Shown: piece by piece, positions 20,480 to 34,100 of the stretch | Position numbering within the stretch: the first letter of the stretch is position 1 | How the letters are laid out: each line of letters opens with the position of its first letter | Source: Cydia pomonella | Taxonomy: Eukaryota > Arthropoda > Insecta > Lepidoptera > Tortricidae | Length of the DNA stretch: 64,000 nucleotides | Assembly: GCF_033807575.1 (NCBI RefSeq) | Contig: NC_084703.1 | Location: forward strand, 7,254,001 to 7,318,000 | Direction: 5' to 3' | Made by a program: the position numbers and the translations under genes | Notes under the pieces: generated by a model | The model's database searches: none | What the model saw: the letters and a program-made list of their open reading frames with translations, nothing else | What the model was told of the DNA's origin: nothing

Positions 20480-22111
20480 CTGCAGCAAAATTAATTTAAT
20501 AACGAAATGTAACTACGCTGCTTTTACGCGTTAATTAATCCAGCAACGATCACTGTGCGATATAGAATATATCACCAAACTTACTGATTTAATGAGATGT
20601 GATTATCCAATGACGTATACAACACAAATCACAACTAATTGATAAATTAAAATTAATTATCACGCACTGACACGACCAATCCTTTTTTCGACAACGAGAA
20701 CCAATAACATAGAAAAGTACAAAATAAATGTAGGAAACGTTCAAAATATTCCCATAATACACCGCGCAAAAAAGTTTATTCAAAGCAACATGACTACAAT
20801 ACTAATAAAACAGTGATATCCTGAAAATCAACCATTCACCGTATAAAAATGGCTTATTAGAATCTATCTTGATATACATAAAATTGAGTTCTTGTATTAA
20901 ATTTACAAGTCGTTTTACACAAATTACGATATATAATAAGATATCCGAAAGTCCTCATCTGAAGTACTAACCTGTCAATTTTTTTTAAACATTTTCAGTG
21001 TTACCATTACCCGCTTAATTTTGTGGCACGGCTAGTTTTATGGTAGCTCAATGCGTCATGCGTCAAATAAATTTAAGTCGTTAGTGAGTATTATATTCTT
21101 TGGTAAAGATGGAGACAGTCCATTTTAATCATTCAGTTGTCAATAGTAAAAAATTTGGCATGTATTATACAAAGTAAGTGTAGTTTGGTTACGACATTGT
21201 CACTTATTCTCACATATGAAATAAATTTACCATATTATCAAGCTTGTATCGATGTTTAACCATTTAATTATCATACATACTCAATTAATTATACACTTAA
21301 CAGTTCGCATAAAATAAAAGCTTGTAATAAATATACACAGAAAATGCAAGCTTCATTTAAATACTTGTTTATAATGTAGTTTGAAATTATTCAAAAAAGT
21401 GTTCTAACTATTTTTTAAACTTAGCGCTTTACTGAAATGTTGACAAAAAAAAAATCGGTTGCTTGTCTGTGGTACAGTGCGATCTACATTCTACACATAC
21501 ACAAATATCTCTTTGTGTATGTATGCATTTCACCTCACTCAACTTTGTGTGTAATTTGTCTTCGTGTCGCCCTTACTCCTATTTTTCATTTAGAAACCAA
21601 TGTTATGTATTAAAAGTCTTGTATAAATCATGATTTAACCGAATAACGAATTTATAGAACGTTTATTTACTGTGACAATGAGCTTAGTATGTAAGATAAA
21701 TTGCATATTTGCGTGAGGCTTCAATCGTCACGGAGTTGTAGCAAGGGAAGTTTGGAGAATGTCGGGTGCCAGCTCCGACCTGTGATGTGGTCTTGTTAGA
21801 GGGTAGTTTTAAGATGATGGAAAACTAATCGCCTAGTGTCAGGTAAGAAACCAATCGGGGAAAAACGTCAGTAGTTTTCGTTTACCCACTTGTCAATTAC
21901 TTACCTTTTTAACTTCAGAGTTCATACCGACTTGCAGCCTGATTGCGATCTATTTCCGCTGGTTTTTGAAATTCCTATTCGCATGTAAATTTTGCCAGTT
22001 TAATCTGATACAGTCTGCATCGACGCAGCGGCTGCGAGGAGTACACGGGCTTGGCCGTTTTTAATTTGAAGTTTTCTTTTCTCCTAGTTTGCCGCGTTGT
22101 AACCAGGCGCG
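20480..22111. promoter_or_regulatory. Head-to-head intergenic region (syntaxin and PAN3 promoters)
   Basis: 1.6 kb separates the first coding exons of the two divergent genes and must contain the PAN3 5' UTR and promoter and the syntaxin 5' exon(s). No TATA box could be assigned. GC rises toward PAN3 (about 21900-22111). A short hairpin CATACACAAATATC/TTTGTGTATG lies near 21500. Confidence 0.55.
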
Positions 22112-22186
22112 ATGGATCCCTCTATATTTTTGCAATATTCTCCCCCAAATGGGCTTCCCCAGGAATCAAAACTAGCAACGTATATG
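22112..22186 (+). CDS. PAN3: PAN3 coding exon 1 (residues 1-25)
   Basis: MDPSIFLQYSPPNGLPQESK followed by LATYM, then donor ATG|GTAAGT. The in-frame TAA at 22100-22102 supports this start. Confidence 0.85.
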
Positions 22187-25100
22187 GTAAGTCATGAGTC
22201 TAAAACTTAACTATTTTCATTGGATTAACAATTCATTAATAGATTGAGGGTGGATCGAAATTTACCCATAAAAGGTTTGCCTATTAAGAGCCTTTCGTTC
22301 CATTCACAATGAAATATTCATAGGCAAGTTATTATTTTCAAAAAATAAAGTTTTAGAATCCTTCTAAATTAGAAGTCAACAGAAATAGCCTTACCATATT
22401 GCATTGATCATTATTTTGTTAAAGACCCTTCAGAATGGACCTGTTCCACAATACACAACACATTACGTACCACATCTGTCTATCTACCCCATTGTTAGAA
22501 GAGAGGAGGTTGAAGAGGCGGAGGATTTAGAGAGAGACTTACGGGTATCACATTTTCTTATAATTCTGAAGAAAGTGAGGTTCCTGTGTAGGTCAATATG
22601 GACATTGAATAACTTGGCCCCATTTTCAGAACCGTGCTACGTCAACCCCCACAAGGTCCCTGAACCAGGCGATGGGCAAGCTGAGCTTGGAGTCTTCCCC
22701 TACAGCTATTAAAAAAGTAAGAATATATTCATAGTTCTAATAATAATTGTAGTAATCACTATGGACATTGCCAAAAAGTAATGCCTGATGACATTTTTTT
22801 GGGCCAATCTATTAAAATTAAAATATTGTAGGACATTATTACGCAAATTGACTAAGTCCCACAGTAAGCTCAATAAGGCTTGTGTTGAGGGTACTTAGAC
22901 AACAATATAGTAAGTAAGTAGGTAAGTAAAAATTCTTTATTGCACCAACAATTATACATTATATGATACAATATATCTGTGGCCCTAGTGAAAAAGGGTA
23001 CAAGTCTCTGGCAGCGCAGGTGTAAAGGGGTGTAAGTTCCACGTAACACTTATGCCCTTATACACCTAAACTGCCAGAGATTTGTACCCATTTTCACTAG
23101 GGCCACAGATATATAACATATAAATATTTATAAATACTTAAATACATAGAAAACACCCAAATTAGGCCAAATATTTAATGTATCTAATCATTTGTTCTTA
23201 CCATTGATGACCTGTCTGATATAGTGGGTAGTGACCCTGCCTTTGAAGCCGATGGTCCCAGGTTTGAATACTAGTAAGGGCATATTGTTCAAAATTTGTT
23301 CCTGAGTCATAGCTGTTGGCTATGTATTTATTAATATTTAAACATTATATATATCATTGTCTAGCTTACTTTGGGGCTAAGTCAATTTGGGTAATAAATA
23401 TTTATTCATTTATTTATACATTTCTTCTAAGTGCAAAATCCTTGGTTTAACTTTTCAAATTATTATAGAAAAACGTTTTCAAAGTAATCCGATGCTGCTT
23501 GCAAGTTTTATTTTTGCATTGCATAAATTTCCTCTTGGCAGTAAGTTATGACCTAACCGATTGAAAACTTTTAATTGTGCCATTCTGTTATTCAGTTTCG
23601 AGTTTTCGTACTTGTTGAAGCTCTCTACACTCCTGGACTTTTTCAATCAAGTAAAAGTTGATGAATTTAAGATTAACACACGTTTAAGCATTCTTTATAA
23701 TTTATTCTATGTATTCTTTAATTATGCTTTTACCATTATACCCATTTTGAATGAAGACACTTTTACTTTAGTTCATAATAAAGCTATTCATGCTATATAT
23801 CGCTCATTCAAATGAAATAGGAACAAAGACAATTGATATCTAGATGAAGAGTAGTTTGGCCTAGTTGTTAGTGACCCTATCTATGAAACCAATGGTCCTG
23901 GGACTCCTGGGTTTGAATCCTGGTAAAGACATTTATTTGTGTGATGCTGATGAGCACAGATACTTGTTCCCGAGTCATGGTTTTCAACACTTAAGATTCA
24001 TAAGTGTTTGTAAATAATATGATAAATTAAAAAATGTTTTATTTGTTAATAATACAGGGTTCAATTGTAAAGGTTGGAGTCTTCTAGTAAGTATAAAATA
24101 CCTGTGACAGAAGACCCCACTCTTACATAACAACACGTACAGAACTTAATTAACAAATATAAACAACAAGCAGTATTGCTGTCTAAAAAGAACAAATATA
24201 ACTTGTATTTCTATAATCTTTGTATTTCAATATCAATTCATTTAATTTTACTAATACCTTTAACTACATATCCCTTTTACTATTATATACATATAGTGTT
24301 GTCTGAATACCCACAACACAAGCCTTCTTGAGCTTTAAGCTCAACTACAGTAATACTGTAGGGCTTAGTCAGTTTGTTTTAGTATGCCTTATAATATTAT
24401 CTTTCTTCTCTAGGTTAGTTTTTTACAAAACGAATATACAAACACATACAAAAACAATACGAAATATATATAAACACATAATAAAAAATCTAACCTAAGG
24501 CGCCGTCAGCAGGGGGGCAAGGTGAGGAACCGACGTACTAAGCGCGCCGTTTTCGAGACTACTGTCTTCTGCATCTGACCCTAGATCCAGCCACCTAGCG
24601 AAAGTTCCTCTAGGTGTTGATCGAGACTATTAGCTGAGACCGTTAACTGACACGACTATCGGAACAATGATCGTCGAGTCAACATCCCACATGGCCGTTA
24701 TCTAGTGAGCCAGCCTTCTCGGCTTTCACGACATTCTCATCATGGGGGATGGTGACGTCGACGAGCACGAACCGGCGCTGCGATCGGTCTATCAGCACGA
24801 TATCAGGCTTATTAGCAACAATAGTCCTGTCAGTGGTGATAGATTGATCCCAATAGAGCGCGGCACGACAACTTATTTATTTATTATTATTTAGTTCTAT
24901 ATGTAATGATTTATATTTAATTAATCTTAGCAGCCTCATGATCATAAGTTTCAATTTTCTCTGCTGTCTCACATTATTTCCCCATACGCCACTACTAGAA
25001 CAGCGGACGTAATCATGACGTCGATAGACTGTCTCAAGTGACTATAGCCCTTCCCGCAGGTCCTGATAGGGGAGTTCATGCCCGTGAACTATTTCACGCC

Positions 25101-28100
25101 ATTCCTCCCAGACTCCCCGGAGAGCTCGCCCCCCTCCACCCTGGCTAATCTCCAGGGGAACCTCCAGGGAAATCTCCAAGGGAATCTTCAGGGAAATATT
25201 CCAGGGAACATACAGCAAAATACCCAGCAAGTACATCAGGTGAGGATAAGCTTTTGATGCCTTATTCATGGTTAATAATAATTAGAAACCGTGAATAAGT
25301 CCTACACAAAAAAGGTATCTTTCGCCAAGGTTTTACTTTTTAGGGTTCTGTAGCTAAAATGGAAAAAGATGGCGCTGGTGGCCTAGCGGTAAGAGCGTGC
25401 GACTTTCAATCCGGAGGTCGCGGGCTCAAACCCCGGCTCGTACCAATGAGTTTTTCGGAACTTATGTACGAAATATCATTTGATATTTACCAGTCGCTTT
25501 TCGGTGAAGGAAAACATCGTGAGGAAACCGGACTAATCCCAACAAGGCCTAGTTTTACCCTCTGGGTTGGAAGGTCAGATGGCAGTCGCTTTCGTAAAAA
25601 TTAGTGCCTACGCCAAATCTTGGGATTAGTTGTCAAGTGGACCCCAGGCTCCCATGAGCCGTGGCAATGTGCCGGGACAACGCTAGGAAGAAGAGAAGAA
25701 GAGAAAGAGGGCTAAAATGGAAAAAACGGAACCCTTATAGTTTTGTCCGTCTGTCCGTCCGTTTGTTTTTATTAATGTAATAATTTATGCGTTTTCCATC
25801 AGGAAAATGTCGGCGGCACGACGTATTTTTATTCTACAAACGACAGCATGAACTCGACAGGCGGGCTCAACGCTTCTGCACCTATGGGTAAGATTTTCAA
25901 TTTTTATTAGGTCCAGGATCAGGGGAAAAATGAAAACAGTCCCTTTTTTGACATTACACCTACAATAATTATCTAATTTAGAATATTTAGGAAAATAGTT
26001 GAAATCAGCGTGTTTCCTGAATATGAAGAGTATTAAAGAGCAATACTTTACGAGAATTTTAACCATAAAACAATGGAAAATGAGCTCATATTATTTTCCC
26101 CCTGTATGTGCAGTCAGCATCAAATATATAGTAACCAAAGATGGCAAAAGTAAAGATATGTAGGCCCGTTCATAATAATTCCAAGCGAACATGTGCACAA
26201 ACGCGATTTGCGCACTAACGAACTGGCCCAGTTGGCCCGTCTTTCCGAACGAACCTATAGGTATAAGTCAATGATAGTGACGGGCAAAATGGTAAAATAT
26301 ATCGTAATACACCTTTGTTACCACAGAAATAAAGATGTGTTACGATATATTTGGCCTCTTTCGCCGTCACTATCTAAATATTGATGATGACTGTACTGTG
26401 TTGTTACATTTATTACTTGAACTATAAAGTTCATGTATCATGTAGCGATGTAGAATAGAACAACATGAAAAATATCGTGAATACCTATTTATGCGAATTG
26501 TTGCACGACGTAGCGACACATAACCTACGTAATTATGCTTTTTTTTTACTACGACTGATTGAATTAACTGAAAATTATTAAAAAATCGTTTCTTTTAAAG
26601 CTTCATATATCTTTGTTTGCATGGAAAGAGTATGACACATTCTTAGACATGATACATTTATCGAAGCTAACTTCAATTTTTAAAAATTAATTTAATTAAA
26701 AATGCTATTTTAGGTCTATTTACTGGCAATAGCAACATTGGCAACTCTCCTAGGCATGGCAAGCGATGTTCATATCTTATGCTTTTACCATACTGCAGGA
26801 ATAATTATGATTTTAGCAATTTAGGTATGTATATACGACTAGGTATGTATGTCGGTATGTTTGTGTTGTGAGTTTCACAGTAGCGTAAAGGATGCTAAGG
26901 TAATTTTGGTGAATTTGGTTATTATGACGCAGGTAATCGTGTAAACTGACTATAAAAAAAAAATACATATAGGAGGGTTATTTTACGAATTTTCGTATTT
27001 TGCTTAAAGTTATGAAAAAAATATGTCCAATAAATACGTGCAAGCTATACAGTACAGTCCTTTAAAAGCACAATTCGAAGTCACAAGCGAAAGTAGATTC
27101 AAATTTGCAGGAAATAATACTTATCCTTCGCGAGTTATTCATACAATGACCTCTAAGCAAATGTTCATGACAAAGACGAGATGGGATGCTGATATATACG
27201 TTTTGAGGCTATTTGACTTTTAAAAGTACAAGGGCTATGTGCGTCAATGCAATTTTTAAGCATTCGTAATGCATTCGGACGACTGAGGAAAATGGTGTAA
27301 AGTTTGAATTGAACACGACAAAATTTTGACACATTATAAATAATTAGAAAATAAAGGTATAAGACAAGTACTGGAATTAAATATATACTGAATATAGTTA
27401 AAAATATCATAGATTATCATGCTACGAGTAATATACTAGAATTTTCATTTCAGCTTCAGGATTTGCCAAATCACAGACTTTTTGACGACCAGGATACAAG
27501 CACTTTGCACGACATGATATATATATTTTTAAGTAGTCAACTCCAGAGTTATTTGCGGATTAGTTGATAGTATAACTTACTTAGGTGTATTTATCAAATA
27601 TTCCTTGATATGGACCCAGTTAATTGTCATCTGCCTTAATTTAGATCCATCCGCCAAAAGTACCCCTTGGGTATTGTCATTCTCAGCATGTCTATCGTAT
27701 CAATACCCCTTCGTCACTGTTATAGTGTAGTGACAACACGATGAATGCTATCAAAATAGTAACGGTGAGCTGAGACTTCTTAAAAATAGGTTTAAGTTGG
27801 TTTCACAAATGTTTATTGCATATATTTCTATGGTCGATGTCCCTTATGCGAATCAATTAACGGCGACGCTAGAGACAGTCACAAGTAGCTTGCTGAACTA
27901 ATAAATAATGGGGAACTAATAAATTTTAGTGCTTTTTCTAATTCTGAAAAGAAAGAAATTTAGGGCGCCGCCAGTTACCTATGCACGGAGCAAATAGCCT
28001 CGAAGGTCCCGGCGTCCTAGTACAAGTGCAAATTAAAATCGAGTAACTCTAGAATTAAAAGAAAGTTCAAAATTCAAATGCACAAAAATTGGCTATGGTC

Positions 28101-31100
28101 AACTTATTTCAGGCTGTTGCTAAGGAGCAGGTAACCGAGTTGTGGGATTACTAATCAGCTTTACACAGCCAAGGAGTCCGTAGATCACCACAACTTCTTA
28201 CTAATTACCTCAGTTAAACAGTAGACCTACATATACAGGGTAACATTGTATTTATACTGTTTCGGTTTAAAAGCTATAAAACAAATATCACAAATACAAG
28301 GAAAAGATAAACAAAACAATAGAAACAGAGATGTGAAGCCGAAATGGTCTCCACTCAGCAATGCAGCTGGCACGACTATCGATGTCAACCGCGCTGGTTT
28401 TCTGTGGAGCCAGCAGCTTAATTAAAAATAGTAGTTAAACTAAATTTTTATATTGACAAATAACACTTATTTATTTATATATTTTAATAAAGATCACCTA
28501 TGTGTACATAAATACAAAATGGTCGACTGGTCGCTTTATGATTTGTATTGGGTTGTCATTTATAAATTGTCTTAGTTTGAAATGGAAAGGTATTTATTAA
28601 TAACAATTAGAAACTAATTTATAAATTGTCTTAGTTTCAAATGGAAAGGTATTTATTAAAAACAATCAGAAACTACTTTATAAATTGTCTTAGTTTGAAA
28701 TGGAAAGGTATGTATTAATAACAATTAGAAAATAATTTATAAATTGTCTTAGTTTGATATGGAAAGGTATTTATTAATAACAATTAGAAACTATAAGACT
28801 ACATTTACAGTTATCATAAAATATGCCTAATCATCTATATGTGCCATTTTCAGTCAAAAAGGTAATAATCCTTGTCAAATATATGCGCTCATTATACAAA
28901 AATATGCCCTTGCCGAAATTCGAACCTAGGACCACAGCCAATAATTATTTTGTCTTTTCTATAGGCCAGCCGGAACAATGCCTAGGCGTGGTGGGGCCGG
29001 GGCCGGCGGTGCCCTCCCCGTACACGACGCAGATGTATGCAGGCACGCCTACACACATGGGACCCATAACGCAAACCAAACCTGGTAAGTTGATTTTGTC
29101 CTTTATATAGGCCAAAGGAGCAATGCCTAGGCGTTATGGATCCGTAATCTCCTTTGCAGTGGGCATCAGATGTATATACATTGTTTATGGTATTTTATAA
29201 GCCATTTCTGAATTTCTGTGTGTTTTCGTTGTTCGTGTTGTGGATGTTTTTAAATTGGTGTTATAGGAGCATTACCACAGTGTAGCGACTATGATATAAA
29301 CCTGTTTTTGTAATGTCTCATTTGGTGTTTTAAACGAGAGTTTGTTTAGTTTTGCGTGTTACAAAGATCACGAAGTTCTACAACACGTGATAACTTCGAG
29401 CTTCGACATTGACGAAAGTCCAAAATATTAAGTCAAATCCTATACTCTATATCTTTAGGTATTTAAATAAACAAACTATTTGTAAATTTTTGGGTAGTTA
29501 TAACATTTATTGGTTAACCAACCAAATATAAAACCGCTTGGATCTGCCACAAACCGACCTGACTTTAACCTACATTATTTGATCATGTAATGTTTTCATC
29601 TACCCTCAACTGGCTTAAGAAACCGTTTTAGTAGATGTTGATTACTTTTTTATAAGTACCTAAAGATACAGAGTATGTATATAAGGAATCCAAAGGCTCG
29701 AAGTCCTTTCCAACACTAAATACCTGACTGATACTAACTGACCATTTATAAATCTTATCTGCATACAATAAGGTTTAAAATGGCCAGTTAACTATACTGG
29801 ATGTTATTTAAGACATGAACTGAAACCACATTTTCCGATAAAGCTCCCTTAAACTAACGCTAATTCAAATGACAATGAATTATCTCCTTAATTAATTACC
29901 ATTAAAAAATCATCCCCTACATATCAAAATTTATAGTCACCTGTCACGTGACATAATTGCAATGTAAATAATGTATGTTTTTTTAACATTTCCAACCAGC
30001 AAATACGAAGAGGTTGATTTGAATAATTTGATAATATGTATGCTATGAGTCTCTGACAGTTTAATGTAACAAGTAGGGTATCTATAAGATTCGGTAAATG
30101 TGAAACACTGATTTAAACTTTCACGTCTTTAACACATTTTTTAATTATTATAAAATTATAAATCCTCAAGTGAACAAGTCTGCTGTGGCTGAGCATTTAC
30201 TGGAGTCAGGATCAAACCACTGGATTGAGCTGCACAACCCTAAAAAAAATATATATTTTTAAATTAACTATGCCATTTAGTTTCCTTAAACGTACTCACC
30301 GATGCTCCGAAGTTAAAGGAATTTAATAAAAACACGATGTATATACAAGAATTGCTCGTTTAAAGGTATAGGATAGGATATGATTAAGTCCCGTTTCTAT
30401 GATTAAAAATCGGTAAATGTGATTATTTTTAAATTATAACTATTTTTTGGAATATTCTTACGTATAAGTATGTATACTAAACGTACAGAGGAAGAAACAC
30501 ATTTCTGATCACGACCTATCAACCATCCTGTATTAACGAAGTAAACTGCAATGATATATATATATTGCCGGCATTGTGCCGTGGCCTTGCACCTGCAGTG
30601 TGTACAGGTGGAGAATTTCCCATGCTTTGCATTATTATCTATTCAAATTAAATACCTGTGTAAAAACTAAACTGATCGATTCACTTGTTATTTTTGTGAT
30701 AAACATACTTTCAAAGACTTGATAACTTAAAATAATAAGTATCTTTTAGGGTTCCACACCCGAAAGCAGACTAACGAAACTATTACTGAGCCTTAGCCGT
30801 CGGTCTGTCTGTCATTAGGCTGTATCTCAAAAACTGTAGTATGTAGACAGTTGACATTTTCAGTGTATATTTCTATTGCCGCTATCAAAAACCGGTCACG
30901 TCCGAGTCAGTTTATGGGATAAAATACATTTGTTAAAAAAATTGTGATTGTAGTGATGGTACGGAACCCTCGGTGAGCAGTCTTTTCAAATCTCACTTGC
31001 CTTTATTCTTTTTTTATTTCTTCTTGTTGGTCTTTTTTATTTAAACAAAGATCACTAACTAAAATAAATAAACACACATTAATAAACGGACTATATAATT

Positions 31101-34100
31101 GGCACTACTACACCTTTGGCGCTCCCATACAAATTGAGTAGTGTAGTGAGTCGCAACCGGTCGTTTCAGTTACATCCACGCTTATTACATTGGCTGTTGT
31201 AGTAATGGACATTATTAGCGAAAACTTTCCATCCTTAACAAAATGACTTACGACTTTTAAACAGAAAATTCAAATTTTAATTACCAGGTTTTATGGGTTG
31301 TATAGATAGCAGTACCATCTCTCTTGCTATATCGTAATCCCGTAAGATAAGGGTTTCGTGTAGGAGGTGCAAGCACGTTCTGCTCGCCCTTAGAGTTGGT
31401 CAAAGACGCTTAGTCTTTCTAACATGGCAGAAATTGTAGTCCAGAAATTTTCATGGACTAAAATTGTATTTCTCGCGATATTAAATCGCGCCATATGCAT
31501 AATCCGGTAGTCTATGCTCTAATTTAAATCCGTACGGATCGATTCGTCAAAGCTGGCGTGAATGAAATGGACTATTTTAATAACATCTAACATAGTGTGA
31601 ATGACCTGTTGCCATAACATAACAAACCACGACAAGTGTTTTACGTCTTGGGGATAATTGTAATTGTTATGAGATGCACTGCACTGTGGTCGTAAATAAT
31701 GTGAATAGCGTTTTTAAACTGTTTTGTTGATTCTTTTTTTTTTCTAGTAAAGGTTATTTATCAGTGAATTTTTAATTTATGTATACTTGGGTTAAATTGG
31801 AATAAATACGTGCTGTTTTCATTAATCACATCTAATGCGGCCTTTTATTTCAGTATTGTACGATATTAGCAGTTTATTTATATGTATTAGGGTAACTTGA
31901 GTAAATAATATATATAAAAATAGGTTACAGACAGTTAAGGTTTTGTCGTGAACGGCACTACCACCAGAGCTTCAAGTAGTCTAACAATAAGTAGTCTGTC
32001 AATAATCAATAACAAAGCCTGAATGATGGATCATAAATACACTGTTGGAAGATCGTCTTATAGAACATTTTCGTATTATTTGGATGATATGGGTGTAGAT
32101 GTAAAGCTTCGATTGAAAATAGTTAATGCGAGAGATACTAAATTGTACATCTACACAATTATTTTTCATGGATTTTCCAGTTTTACTTCCAATATTAAGT
32201 AAAGTATACAGTTAATTTTGAATGAATGTTAAGTAATGTAGAAGAATAATAAGTAAAGTCCGAATATGATTGATGTAAAGTAATGGACTAATGGTGTGTG
32301 ACACGCCCCTCGTTCTAGTTAGCTCCTTAGCTACGTCACCATATAATTAACTTCACATGCACCTGTGTCCATGCACACCATAATGTCCAGGCTTTAAATA
32401 TTCGTAAGAAAATAGGTGCTTTTCAAGTTTGTCCTAACATCTAAAGACTAATTTACCTGTCTGAACTAAACGCTGGTGACATGAACTAGTTTCTTTCTTG
32501 CTTCGGGCACTGCTGCATACAAAATAGGGTGCAGGGTGTTCAAACCGTGGAATAAATAATAACCTGTTAACATTTTCAAGATGTTTGTTATACTTCTTAT
32601 GTACTACATATATGTTTGTTGGTTTGTATAGTAATATCATTTTAAATGTTTATATTTCTACCAAATTTGCTATAAATACCGTCATATCTTATACTTAAGG
32701 GAACATAGAAAACATTTATCGCAAAAACGTATAGGTACAGTAACGTAAAAGTAGGTAACGTCCGTTGGCTAAACGTGTAAAAGATATTTTAGAAGATTGC
32801 GGATCATTTCGGTATGAGATTAGCGCAGGCTCAAGACCGGGATAAGTTGCGTACTAGAAGATCATAATTCATAATAATTTATTTTCGAAAAAAGGAGTTA
32901 CAATAGTTGCTCATTATATTTGCAAGAAAGTCCATCTTCTTAGCCGTCCATACACAGCATGCATGCATGCTCAGCACTCTCAGCAATTTAAACTTAATTT
33001 TATTAATTTTAATAATTAGAATGCTAAAAACATTTACCCAACTGATCCGAATTAAAAATTAACCGCCATCATTGACGAATGAAGAATAAAGCGTCATCAA
33101 CGCCAAGCCACATCGTTCAGTGTGGTCAAAAAAATATGGAGAATGGAAAATGAACGTGCGAAAGAAAGATGTATGACCGCTGCCGCAGACGCATAGGCAT
33201 GTTTTATTAAAATTTTAAATGTAAGTAATACTCCATTCAGTCGGGGAGGTGATCCTTGATTTAATATCCCTTGCACTAAAATGACAGCTAAAGTGCCTCA
33301 GTTTGTTCGAGTACAAAAGCAGGACTAGATTTTGGTGGTTAAATGGGCACATGTGAGATTAACCCCCTACTTTCCAGTTAGTGTGTGTGATTTCTTTTTA
33401 TTCGATATTTAATCTTTTGAACGCTTTATATCATAAACATAAACGGCACTTACACGCCTATAGTCTGTATCTTTAGGTATTTAAAAAAAGGTAAACAAAC
33501 AATTTGTACATTTTCGGGTAGTTTTAATATTTATTGGTTAACCAACCAAATACAAAACCGCCTGGATCTGTCACTGAACGACCTGACTTTAAACCTACTT
33601 TATTTGATCATGTAATGTTTTCATCTACCCTCAACTGCCTTAAGAAGCCATTTGAGGGTAGATTTTGTTTACCTTTTTTTAAATACCTAAAGATACAGAC
33701 AATAGGTCTCGGGCGTAAGCGAGCTAATGTAAACCTTACATGAAAATGTGAAGGTTACTTTGACAGCGTCCGCCATAACACCTATAGTTGTCCCCGGCGC
33801 TGTGGGTACGACTAGTGACGACGACTTTAGGTGTTCTTGGCGTTCAAAAGGTTAACTCTTCACGACCAAAATTCGATTAATATTGAGCCTCCGCTTCTAT
33901 TCGTGTAACCAAGACGGTTTTCTTGATCGTAGGCCTCGCAGCGACATTCTACATGCCCGAGACAATTCGCCAGGAGATCTACCAGCGAAATGAAGAGGTG
34001 TTTCTCCAGACGGATCTTCGTCAGTTCCCTGGTGAGTTATCAACTCAGTCATGTTTAAGAGGGGCTAACGCAAAATGGTAGTGTCAACATCACGTAGTCA

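Larger units (their letters stand above)
22717..25059. other. PAN3 intron 2
   Basis: It holds a LINE-tail-like piece at 22925-22945 (reverse of TGGTGCAATAAAGAA), a hairpin MITE, two SINEs and a decayed LINE coding fragment (listed separately). Confidence 0.6.
25888..28964. other. PAN3 intron 4 (3.1 kb)
   Basis: It contains a hairpin MITE (26273), a MITE-like end (GCAGTCAGCATCAAATA near 26111) and the 59-bp tandem repeat (28559). No gene was recognised in the remainder. Confidence 0.6.
29085..33932. other. PAN3 intron 5 (4.8 kb)
   Basis: It contains two related MITEs (29445 and 33463), a repeat at 30748-30972 bounded by GGGTTCC/GGAACCCT, and a short coding-like relic at 30165-30243. The rest is AT-rich. 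Confidence 0.6.

Noticed and set aside
28559..28793. Regular repeats considered as a CRISPR array
   Set aside because: The units are contiguous 59-bp copies without unique spacers, in an insect intron.
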